A DNA stretch of 61,784 nt. Source: an uncultured Fluviicola sp. (lineage in GTDB: Bacteria; Bacteroidota; Bacteroidia; Flavobacteriales; Crocinitomicaceae). A model generated the notes under the pieces. The model did no database searches. It saw only the letters and a list, made by a program, of their open reading frames with translations, and was not told the origin of the DNA. Location: assembly GCF_946478805.1 (NCBI RefSeq), contig NZ_CAMLDC010000027.1, positions 1-61,784 on the forward strand, in the 5' to 3' direction. Below are positions 33,582 to 41,243 of the stretch, piece by piece; within the stretch, counting starts at the first letter, position 1; every line of letters starts with the position of its first letter. The translations under genes and the position numbers were made by a program.

Positions 33582-35625
33582 TTCTTTCTTCAGCTTTAAT
33601 ACGAGTAAGATAAGCAATTCCTTCCGCCATTCTTTGTTCCCAAGGATCTGCTGATTTTATTTCAGGCAACCTACCGCGTTCCTTTTTGAAGTTTAAGGCC
33701 CGTTTGGCTAATTCTCGCGCTTCTTCTATAGACATTGTTGGTTTTTTTCCTGAAATAACCTCTGCCATCGCCTTTAAACTTTCCTCGGTTATTGCTTTTG
33801 ACAGGATTGAATATGCTTCACTAAACGGGTTTATGCTATCAATCCAGTCAACATCGAGTTCTCTAACATCCATAGCGAATTTCCGCACGCCGTCAATCAG
33901 GGAAGTATTCGCACGAACGATTAATTCCGGATCACTATTTAGGGTTTCCTTCGCTTTCTGTGTTAGAATTAATGCAGCAATAGCGTGTTGTCGTACAGCT
34001 TCAATATCTTCATCTTCAAGATCTGGATACCTATCTTTAATTATCTTCCCAAATCGAACTTGCGTTAGCTCTTCTGGAACAACTTCTTTATCGAATAATC
34101 CACGTCCAATTGCTTGCTTATCTTGTGCAAATGCAGCAATAACTTCGTTCAAGTCTTCTCTACAAATACGCTGTGCATCTGCACTTTTCGGTACGGAAAG
34201 CCCCTTAATTTCTATTTGGAACTGACCAGTTTGTGGATTAAAACCGATATTTTCCTTATTTGGATCATAACCAAATTCGCCATACTCAAACCCTTCGACG
34301 GGACCATTTTGTTGATTTTTAGGTGTGAAATTAAATCTTGGTGCGAGTACCTGCTCCATTAACAAACTTGCAGAAATGGCTTTAAGTGTATCATTGACCG
34401 CATCAGTAACGGCAGATTCTGAAGCATCGGGTTCTGAAATCAGATTTGTAAATCTCGCATGCGTTTTATTGGGCGCGTCACGAGTGACTCTGCCAATTAT
34501 TTGGACAATTTCAGTTAAACTAGAGCGATAGCCTACTGTCAAGGCATGCTCACACCAAATCCAATCAAAACCCTCCTTCGCCATTCCCAAGGCAATAATT
34601 ATATCAACATGTTCACGGTTCTTCTTTACTTCAGGCATTCTTAGTGCCGCTTGGACTTTAGAGCGTTTTGATGAATCATCATCTACTAGGTCAGCAATTT
34701 TTATTACTTTCCCTTCACGCGTTTTAACAAGTTGAAAACCGGTTTCGGAATCAGTTCCTTGCCAATCACCGAGTTCTTCTATGATATGTTCAACTTCTTT
34801 GATTTTATCGCCTTTGCTTTCACGAGAATTAACATTGGGTATATGAATAATTGTTTTCTCATTCGGGTCAAGAACATTTAATATTTCATCAGTATAGGCT
34901 CCACTGTAAAAGTAATAGGCAAGATTTAATGTCTTGAGATATTCGTACCCATTGAGCTGTTCATAATATGTATATGTTACTGGTTCAAACTTCGCTTCAT
35001 CCTCCGGCATGAGTACAGGATTTGCATCTCCTCGAAAATAGGAACCAGTCATTGCTACAATATGTACTTTGTCTCGCCCAACAAGTTGCTTAAGTTGTGA
35101 ACCAAGCACATTGTTTTCATCAGCGCTAACGTGATGAAATTCGTCAATGGCAACCAAGCGATCGTCAAACAATTCGATTCCTAAGCGTTCAATTGCAAAA
35201 CGGAATGTCGAATGTGTACAGACCAGCACTTTGTCAGTGCTTTCAAGGAATGACTTAACCGAGTTAACTTTACTTCCATCCTCCCCAGGTGAGTTGCAAA
35301 GATTCCATTTAGGCTCTACGTGCCAATCATAGTTATAGCCGAATTTTGTAAGTGGTTCGTCAGCGAAACTTGCGCCAATGGATTTTTCGGGAACTGCAAT
35401 TATAGCCTGTTTTATATTTTGATTGTGAAGCTTGTCTAGAGCTATAAACATCAATGCACGACTTTTGCCAGAGGCCGGAGGAGATTTGATTAGCAAGTAT
35501 TGTTCTCCCCGTTTTTCGTATGCGCGTTCTTGCATTGCCCGCATTCCGAGTTCATTTGGCAAAGTAGAACTTTTGGTGCTTTTATAGTTGACAGTAACAG
35601 ACGGTATAGCTTTTTTTTCGGTCAT
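33574..35625 (-). CDS. Superfamily 2 (DEAD/DEAH-like) helicase
   Basis: A 683-residue protein. Walker A is SPPASGKS (48-55), motif II is DEFH (161-164), motif III is AMTGS, and motif VI is QIIGRVTRDA. A C-terminal accessory part (about 600-683) contains FKKERGRLPEIKSADPWE, a helical module also present in the N-terminus of its partner nuclease. It would translocate or remodel DNA after recognition, like helicases in Type I, Type III and related restriction systems. It starts inside the last codons of the methylase gene (4-bp overlap). Confidence 0.85.
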   Translation of the reverse strand: MTEKKAIPSVTVNYKSTKSSTLPNELGMRAMQERAYEKRGEQYLLIKSPPASGKSRALMFIALDKLHNQNIKQAIIAVPEKSIGASFADEPLTKFGYNYDWHVEPKWNLCNSPGEDGSKVNSVKSFLESTDKVLVCTHSTFRFAIERLGIELFDDRLVAIDEFHHVSADENNVLGSQLKQLVGRDKVHIVAMTGSYFRGDANPVLMPEDEAKFEPVTYTYYEQLNGYEYLKTLNLAYYFYSGAYTDEILNVLDPNEKTIIHIPNVNSRESKGDKIKEVEHIIEELGDWQGTDSETGFQLVKTREGKVIKIADLVDDDSSKRSKVQAALRMPEVKKNREHVDIIIALGMAKEGFDWIWCEHALTVGYRSSLTEIVQIIGRVTRDAPNKTHARFTNLISEPDASESAVTDAVNDTLKAISASLLMEQVLAPRFNFTPKNQQNGPVEGFEYGEFGYDPNKENIGFNPQTGQFQIEIKGLSVPKSADAQRICREDLNEVIAAFAQDKQAIGRGLFDKEVVPEELTQVRFGKIIKDRYPDLEDEDIEAVRQHAIAALILTQKAKETLNSDPELIVRANTSLIDGVRKFAMDVRELDVDWIDSINPFSEAYSILSKAITEESLKAMAEVISGKKPTMSIEEARELAKRALNFKKERGRLPEIKSADPWEQRMAEGIAYLTRIKAEERNG

Positions 35626-38357
35626 CGTTTTTTTTGTTTTGAAACCATTTGAGTGTATAAATCGAAGAGTTTACCAAGTCGTTCGGTATCGTTTTTAAAA
35701 CGTCTACCAATATAAATACGTTCAAGCACCTCGTCATTTCGATCATGAGCCTGGCGAAGATCTTCAGGCATTATATTGATATCATACAGCTCAGCGATTG
35801 TAGCTGGGAAATGTCTTTCACGAGTAATCAAAATTTCCTCCGCACATTTAGTAAGATCTTCCTTATTCTTTTCTGTTAGATAGGGCAATGGAAAAGTATT
35901 CCATCCCAAAGTATTAGAATATCTGTAATCTTCTTTAATTTTTCCACATACTGTGGCTGCCCAAATTAGGTGCATACGTGAAGAATAGATGGCAAAGTCA
36001 CGTAACCTCAGATCATACATAATCATAGCACTGTCACCAACAACTGTCGAATCATCCACAATAATGGAGGGAAGATAAGGTCTCTTTTCCGAACTATGTC
36101 TTGGTACAAGTAAACTTACACCTTTTTTATGGCGACGTTCACCAAAAGAATGGGCAATCTTTGCTAACGCATTGGTCTCCGGTCTACTGCTGTCTGACCT
36201 GTGTCTAGCAACCAACTCAATTCTTCTGGAAATTTCTGGAATTTGTTTAGCATCGTTTGACTCATTATCATTAATCCAGAGACAGTAACGCAGATTACCT
36301 TGAATACTGTCACTTGAACCAAGAAACTTTCTACAATAGCTTTTAGCTTGAGGAAAATCACTCACAAGATTTCGGTATTCATCTGTAGTTAGCAAAAGCC
36401 CCCCGCCATCGTTTGGCATAGAGCCATTTGTCATTGGAGCTAAGTCAGAAAGAACATTCCGCGAAGACGAAACAATTGTATTATGATTTGGAACTAAATA
36501 AGGACCAATATATCCAGTTGAAAGGACATGACCGTTGCTAAACAATTTTTTAGACATACTTGACCTAGGGCCTATACCGATAATTGAAACAATTACCGCT
36601 GCTTTTTTTGAAGCTAAATTGCTCCAAAGAAAGGAAGGCTCCGCAAAACGAATTTCCAAATCATTTTTTAAGAGTGCTGGCCAGAACAAAGCCACCTGCC
36701 TACCCTGACAGATACTATTTGTTGTTACAAAAGCAAAAGATCCGCCATTGGAAATTACGAAATGTCTTGCCTTAATAAACCAGCCGGATACATAGTCAGC
36801 AGACTTGGTTGACTTTATAGCCCCTTGAAAAGCAATCTCTAAATCCTTTTTTTGTAGTGACGTCTGGTCTTGACTTCCAAGATAAGGAGGATTACCACAT
36901 ATATAGGTTTCGCCTCCTTCGTTCCTGAAATCAATTTCGGCCTGATCTATAGGGGTACTAAACAAGTCATCTCCATACAGTTTGACTCCAGTACCATCTG
37001 GAGGACAAACGGTCAACCAATTAATTCTTAAAGCATTTCCTTGGGTAATCCAATTCTCCGCATTTAAAGGTAAAAATTCTGCTAGAGCTAGTTTCTCGCC
37101 ACGATAAAGCACATCACATTGGTACTCAGCTATTATTAATGCTAACCTTGCTATTTCTGCTGAAAAATCACGTAATTCGATACCTCGAAAGTTGGTTAAT
37201 GGAATTTCAGAGGGAAGGTTGCTCTCTTCTCTTCGCTTGTTAATCTCAAATTCTATTTCCCGAAGTTGTTTATAAGCAATTACAAGAAAATTTCCTGAAC
37301 CACAAGCTGGGTCAAATACCCTAATTTTGGATATGCGTTTACGTAAGTTCTGCAGTTTTCTAGGATTTTCCCCTGCATCATCCAATTGCTGTAGAAGATC
37401 ATCTAAAAATAGTGGATTTAGAACCTTTAAAATATTTGGGACAGATGTATAATGCATTCCTAACTCACCGCGCTCATCATCATCCGCTACAGCTTGAATC
37501 ATTGAACCGAAAATATCCGGATTAATTTTCTTCCAGTCCAAATTCCCCACATGAAGAAGATAGGATCGAGCTATTTTGGTAAAAACTGGAACATCAGTTG
37601 ATCCTGAAAACAACTGACCATTTACATATGGAAATTTACATGCCCAATTCTTGACTTTTTTCCTTTTGCGTTCAACCAGCTTAATGTCCATTGCTCTGAA
37701 AATCTCGCTAAGAACTTCGTGAAAATTGGACGCATCGCTAGAACTCATTTGTTGAAGTGTTCCTGTAAATAATGAGTCACCAGGGAATATATCTGTGTCT
37801 TCAGCAAAAAAACAAAATATCAAACGGGCCAAAAAATGATTCATATCGTGACGTCGTTCAACGGTTGCCCATTCAGGATTATGTCTGAGCAATTCAATGT
37901 AAAGCTTGTTCAAGCGACTAGTCGCTTTTATATCAAAAGCATTTTCGCGAATTTGTTTAACCGTGCTGATACCAGCCAAAGAAAGGAAGAACCCAAAGTG
38001 GTGATGGAAGTCAGTATAATCGCAAACAACTGTTTCACCACTATTTAGATCTTCAGCTTGAAAGTCATTTCCATCAGTAGCTAAAATATACTTGGCTTTC
38101 GCCTTTAATGTAGCAGCGCTTTGTTTCAATGCCACTAGCGTATCCGCTACATTTCCCTTCTTGCATACACATATATGTATGTTGTTCTGTTGTAAAACTC
38201 CTCCTTTGACGTCAGATTTATTATTTCCAGTTTTCAGTCGTTTTATAGTAGTTTCCTTATTACCAAAGGCTTCTAAAAATGCGTATGGAAACTCATCACC
38301 TGCAAAAGGTTGCTCTGCTAATGATGAAATAGCTTCTTCAATCTCAACTGCATTCAT
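35622..38357 (-). CDS. MmeI-like class I DNA methyltransferase
   Basis: A 911-residue protein arranged like MmeI-type (Type IIL) enzymes: an N-terminal domain (1-140), a helical spacer (HDMNHFLARLIFCFFAEDTDIF, about 170-190), a gamma-class N6-adenine methylase with DPACGSG (349-355) and NPPY (489-492), then a target-recognition region and C-terminal helices. The usual N-terminal nuclease motifs (D, ExK) are not visible, so cutting is probably left to the neighbouring GIY-YIG protein. It is the first gene of a three-gene leftward operon. Confidence 0.85.
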   Translation of the reverse strand: MNAVEIEEAISSLAEQPFAGDEFPYAFLEAFGNKETTIKRLKTGNNKSDVKGGVLQQNNIHICVCKKGNVADTLVALKQSAATLKAKAKYILATDGNDFQAEDLNSGETVVCDYTDFHHHFGFFLSLAGISTVKQIRENAFDIKATSRLNKLYIELLRHNPEWATVERRHDMNHFLARLIFCFFAEDTDIFPGDSLFTGTLQQMSSSDASNFHEVLSEIFRAMDIKLVERKRKKVKNWACKFPYVNGQLFSGSTDVPVFTKIARSYLLHVGNLDWKKINPDIFGSMIQAVADDDERGELGMHYTSVPNILKVLNPLFLDDLLQQLDDAGENPRKLQNLRKRISKIRVFDPACGSGNFLVIAYKQLREIEFEINKRREESNLPSEIPLTNFRGIELRDFSAEIARLALIIAEYQCDVLYRGEKLALAEFLPLNAENWITQGNALRINWLTVCPPDGTGVKLYGDDLFSTPIDQAEIDFRNEGGETYICGNPPYLGSQDQTSLQKKDLEIAFQGAIKSTKSADYVSGWFIKARHFVISNGGSFAFVTTNSICQGRQVALFWPALLKNDLEIRFAEPSFLWSNLASKKAAVIVSIIGIGPRSSMSKKLFSNGHVLSTGYIGPYLVPNHNTIVSSSRNVLSDLAPMTNGSMPNDGGGLLLTTDEYRNLVSDFPQAKSYCRKFLGSSDSIQGNLRYCLWINDNESNDAKQIPEISRRIELVARHRSDSSRPETNALAKIAHSFGERRHKKGVSLLVPRHSSEKRPYLPSIIVDDSTVVGDSAMIMYDLRLRDFAIYSSRMHLIWAATVCGKIKEDYRYSNTLGWNTFPLPYLTEKNKEDLTKCAEEILITRERHFPATIAELYDINIMPEDLRQAHDRNDEVLERIYIGRRFKNDTERLGKLFDLYTQMVSKQKKR

Positions 38358-38554
38358 TGATTAGATCTCTTTGATAATTCCTATATTTGACAATGGCAAA
38401 ACAATGAACAAGGTTAGTGATTTTTTATTATTTAAAATATGGTTTTAGAAGATATTTAGGAACTCGTTATCAACAGAAATAGTGTAACCACCCAAGTCTA
38501 TTTCAAATAGCTATATACGTTCCTTATTGAATTTTAATGATACAGAATGAATAC
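38358..38554. promoter_or_regulatory. Upstream region of the restriction operon
   Basis: About 200 AT-rich bases between the methylase start and the right-end repeats. I see no gene. The leftward promoter of the methylase-helicase-nuclease operon must lie here, but no clear consensus stands out. Confidence 0.4.
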
Positions 38555-38597
38555 AAATGCAATTATGAAAAAATTCTCACCGAAATTCTCACCGAAA
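38555..38597 (+). repeat. Right near-terminal repeat with two tandem AAATTCTCACCG units
   Basis: Units at 38571-38582 and 38583-38594, preceded by ATGCAATTATG. Same order and orientation as 816-855. About 100 bp from the attR core, as the left copy is about 110 bp from attL. Confidence 0.7.
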
Positions 38598-38617
38598 CAA
38601 AATTTCATAAAAAGCAA

Positions 38618-38650
38618 AAACCCTAGAGCATTTGATACACTCTAGGGTTT
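38618..38650 (-). terminator. Terminator downstream of tRNA-Asp (element-borne)
   Basis: Eleven-base stem AAACCCTAGAG / CTCTAGGGTTT with the 11-base loop CATTTGATACA, identical to the loop in the chromosomal copies at 199-229 and 615-645, although the stem differs. On the minus strand it is followed by a T-rich run. It replaces the terminator that the insertion separated from the tRNA gene. Confidence 0.75.
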
Positions 38651-38695
38651 TCTAAGCTTACAGCCATATAAGCTATTTTCTTCTAACGTTTTTTA

Positions 38696-38710
38696 GCGGT
38701 CTGGACGGGA
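38696..38710 (-). other. attR core (tRNA-Asp 3' end)
   Basis: Same 15 bases as 691-705, here forming the 3' end of the complete tRNA-Asp gene, so the insertion leaves a functional tRNA. Confidence 0.75.
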
Positions 38711-38770
38711 CTCGAACCCGCGACCCCATGCGTGACAGGCATGTATTCTAACCAACTGAACTACCAAACC
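38697..38770 (-). tRNA. tRNA-Asp (anticodon GUC)
   Basis: A 74-base cloverleaf on the minus strand. The acceptor stem is GGTTTGG / CCAGACC, the D arm contains AGTTGGTTAGA, the anticodon loop is CTGTCAC (GTC), and the T arm is CGGGTTCGAGTCCCG. No CCA is encoded, as is common in Bacteroidota. It is the insertion target of the element. Confidence 0.95.
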
Positions 38771-38842
38771 AATTTTCTTTGCTTTCGCTTCTGACTACAG
38801 TCAGATTCAGAAATTGTGTAATGCTTTACGTTAAAAGCGTTG

Positions 38843-38872
38843 CAAAGATACACTGTATTTTCATTTTAACAA
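38843..38872 (-). promoter_or_regulatory. Bacteroidota-type promoter for tRNA-Asp
   Basis: On the minus strand TTG (38872-38870) is followed by 19 bases and TATCTTTG (38850-38843), an exact match to the Bacteroidota consensus TTG-N19-TAnnTTTG. The start of the tRNA lies about 70 bases downstream. Confidence 0.75.
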
Positions 38873-39029
38873 GTGATTCATGAAAAAAAAATCATTTTTA
38901 TTCTTTCAAATTCCCATTATTGCTAGAAATCAGCAAATTATTGACGAATTCTATGTTCCGTTTTCATGAAGAAATTCTTAAAAAATCAAAAAATATTATT
39001 TACCATGGTAATTAATTCAAAAGTTGTTG

Positions 39030-39060
39030 TATCTTTGTTCTATCAAATCATCCAAAAGGA
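39030..39060 (+). promoter_or_regulatory. -7 box and Shine-Dalgarno-like site of the pirin gene
   Basis: TATCTTTG at 39030-39037 matches the Bacteroidota -7 element; the -33 element is weak. AAAGGAG (39054-39060) lies nine bases before the ATG, an unusually good Shine-Dalgarno site for this genome. Confidence 0.5.
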
Positions 39061-39069
39061 GAAAACAAT

Positions 39070-39789
39070 ATGAAAACAATCTTCCACTCAGAAAACTCAA
39101 GAGGCCATGCCAACCACGGTTGGTTGAATGCAAAACATTCTTTTAGCTTCGCTTCTTGGTATAACCCGGAAAGAGTTCACTTCGGTACCTTACGTGTATT
39201 GAACGACGATACCGTTTCACCGGGAATGGGATTTGGAACACATCCTCATGACAATATGGAGATCATTACGATTCCATTGGAGGGAGCTATCGCACACAAG
39301 GATTCCATAGGGAACAGTGCAACGATCAATGCCGGAGAAATCCAGGTGATGAGTGCAGGAACAGGCGTGCAACACTCGGAATTCAACCCGAATGAAGACA
39401 AGGACCTGAAACTGTTCCAAATCTGGTTGTTCCCGAACAAACGCAATGTGGAACCTCGTTACGACCAACAAAAAATCGAAGTGGATGAGCATCCGAATGA
39501 ATTCGTTCAGATCCTTTCGCCCAATAAAGATGATGCGGGAGTCTGGATCCATCAGGACGCTTGGTTTCACATGGGGAAATTCACGGAGGATAAAACGGTC
39601 ACTTATGAATTCAAAAATCCATCCAATGGCTTGTATGTGATGCAGGTGGAAGGAAGTTCGGTTATCGACGGTCAGCAATTAAATCGTCGGGACGCATTAG
39701 GAATAATGGATACTTCCTCCGTAACTTTGCAGATAACGAAAGACTCTACTCTCCTGCTCATGGAAGTCCCGATGGATGTGAAATTGTAA
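39070..39789 (+). CDS. Pirin family bicupin protein
   Basis: A 239-residue protein. The N-terminal cupin has the pirin signature FGTHPHDNMEIITIPLEGAIAHKDS and GEIQVMSAGTGVQHSEFN, whose His and Glu residues bind the metal. The C-terminal cupin (ILSPNKDD ...) is of YhhW type. YhhW-like pirins act as quercetin dioxygenases in vitro; the cellular role in Bacteroidota is unclear. It is followed at 10 bp by a nitroreductase and then a YceI gene, a common redox-related trio in Flavobacteria. Confidence 0.93.
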   Translation: MKTIFHSENSRGHANHGWLNAKHSFSFASWYNPERVHFGTLRVLNDDTVSPGMGFGTHPHDNMEIITIPLEGAIAHKDSIGNSATINAGEIQVMSAGTGVQHSEFNPNEDKDLKLFQIWLFPNKRNVEPRYDQQKIEVDEHPNEFVQILSPNKDDAGVWIHQDAWFHMGKFTEDKTVTYEFKNPSNGLYVMQVEGSSVIDGQQLNRRDALGIMDTSSVTLQITKDSTLLLMEVPMDVKL

Positions 39790-39799
39790 CAAAAGAGAA

Positions 39800-40417
39800 A
39801 TGAAGAATGCATTAGCATGGCGATATGCCACACAGAAATACGATCCGACGAAGAAAATAAGTAACGAAGACATGCAGGAAATCCTGGAAGCGATCAATAG
39901 CGCTCCAACTTCCTACGGTTTGCAACCCTTCAGATTGATACACGTGAAATCTCCGGATCTACGCGTACAACTAAGAGCTGCTGCTTTCGACCAGTCTCCC
40001 GTTACAGATGCATCTGACCTGGTCGTTTTCACGGTAAATCGCAAGGTAGCGGATCAGCACATCGATTCATACATGCAACGCATTGTAGAAGTCCGGGAGT
40101 TAGAACGTGAAAGACTGAACCGGTTCCAGGAAAACATCGTTGGCACATTGTCCAGCCTGAGTTCCGAAGAGCTGATTGCCTGGAATACAAAACAGGCATA
40201 TATCGGGTTGGGATTCGGATTGGTCATGGCGGCAACTTTAGGAATTGACAGCACTCCGATGGAAGGCTTTCAAAAAGAGAAATACGACGAAATTTTAGGT
40301 TTAACAGACGATCATTCGGTCCTGGTCCTGACCTTCGGATATCGCTCGGATGAAGATCATACGCAACATCACAAAAAAGTCAGAAAGACTTTGGAGCAAT
40401 TAGTAACAATTAAATAG
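39800..40417 (+). CDS. NAD(P)H-dependent nitroreductase family oxidoreductase
   Basis: A 205-residue FMN enzyme of the NfsB type. MKNALAWRYATQKYDPTKKIS and SAPTSYGLQPFRLIHV form the FMN-binding start. The middle helix KQAYIGLGFGLVMAATLGIDSTPMEGF and the end VLVLTFGYR also match the family. Reduces quinones or nitro compounds in related species; the substrate here is unknown. Probably co-transcribed with pirin. Confidence 0.9.
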   Translation: MKNALAWRYATQKYDPTKKISNEDMQEILEAINSAPTSYGLQPFRLIHVKSPDLRVQLRAAAFDQSPVTDASDLVVFTVNRKVADQHIDSYMQRIVEVRELERERLNRFQENIVGTLSSLSSEELIAWNTKQAYIGLGFGLVMAATLGIDSTPMEGFQKEKYDEILGLTDDHSVLVLTFGYRSDEDHTQHHKKVRKTLEQLVTIK

Positions 40418-40564
40418 ATAAGAGGATATTAGGACTTTAGGACACTAAGACTTTAGGATATTAAGACTTCAAGACGGTAAAACCAAATTTGAACCTTTTA
40501 AACCTTTTAAACCTTTTGAACCTTTTTCAAACAATTAAAAACAAACAATTTAAATTCAATCAAA
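40418..40564. repeat. Short imperfect tandem repeats between nitroreductase and YceI
   Basis: Variants of ATTAGGACTTTAGGACAC-type units (40425-40475) are followed by four 10-base units of the AACCTTTTAA kind (40491-40525). No gene. Simple-repeat spacers of this sort occur again at 55770-55800. Confidence 0.6.
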
Positions 40565-41083
40565 ATGAGTACGACAAAATGGACAATTGACCCTGCACAC
40601 AGCGAAGTAGGATTTAGCGTAAAACACATGATGTTTACAAAAGTAACCGGAACATTTGACAAAGTTGATGCAACGGTAGAAGCAGAAGACGGATTCAAAA
40701 ACGTAGTGATCGATGCAAAGATCGATACGGATTCCGTTAACACACGCAACGAACAACGCGACGGACATTTGAAAAGCGGAGATTTCTTCGATGTGGAAAA
40801 TCACCCGCAAATCACCTTTAAAGCAGAACTTCCTGAATTGAAATCTGGTAAGATCGAAGGTGAGTTTCAACTTCACGGTGTAACGAAACGCATTCCTTTG
40901 GAAATCGAATTTCACGGAGAAGGCAAAGATCCATGGGGAAATGAAAAAGCAGCTTTCAGTTTCGAATCCTCTATTAATCGCAAGGATTTCGGTTTGACCT
41001 GGAATTCAGCACTGGAAACAGGTGGCGTTTTGGTTGGAGAAGACGTAAAATTACGTGGTGAAATCCAGCTAGTTAAGCAATAA
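40565..41083 (+). CDS. YceI family protein (no signal peptide)
   Basis: A 172-residue lipocalin-like protein, starting WTIDPAHSEVGFSVKHMMFTKVTG. It has the usual YceI pattern of DVENHPQITFKA and RKDFGLTWN. YceI proteins bind isoprenoid lipids in a beta-barrel. This copy lacks a signal peptide, so it is probably cytoplasmic, unlike the second copy at 59723. Confidence 0.93.
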   Translation: MSTTKWTIDPAHSEVGFSVKHMMFTKVTGTFDKVDATVEAEDGFKNVVIDAKIDTDSVNTRNEQRDGHLKSGDFFDVENHPQITFKAELPELKSGKIEGEFQLHGVTKRIPLEIEFHGEGKDPWGNEKAAFSFESSINRKDFGLTWNSALETGGVLVGEDVKLRGEIQLVKQ

Positions 41084-41103
41084 GTTTAGTAAAACAGTTT
41101 AGT

Positions 41104-41134
41104 AAGGACAGGTTAAAAAGCCTGTCCTTTTTTT
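41104..41134 (+). terminator. Intrinsic terminator after YceI
   Basis: Stem AAGGACAGG / CCTGTCCTT with an 8-base loop, followed by TTTTT. Ends the pirin-nitroreductase-YceI transcript. Confidence 0.85.
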
Positions 41135-41243
41135 GTTCTTTTAAACCCGTAGTTTACACATCAAACTAAACAGTTCATTCATTGTTCAGAATGAAATCAT
41201 AATTCATTAGTAATATTAATTCACAAATAATTAATACTACTAC

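Larger units (their letters stand above)
691..38710. mobile_element. Integrated mobile element (~38 kb) in tRNA-Asp, virus-like backbone with RiPP and restriction cargo
   Basis: The element is bounded by a 15-bp tRNA-Asp direct repeat, with a tyrosine recombinase next to the left end and near-terminal 12-bp tandem repeats at both ends. The backbone (0.9-21.5 kb) is one long leftward operon plus a divergent short gene. The cargo is a grasp-with-spasm RiPP cluster and a methylase-helicase-GIY-YIG operon. I recognise no conjugation genes and no tailed-phage genes. Genes on both sides are chromosomal in character. Confidence 0.8.

Noticed and set aside
691..38710. Integrative conjugative element
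   Set aside because: No relaxase, VirB4, TraG or other Tra-type protein is recognisable in the element, although it has an integrase and tRNA insertion site.
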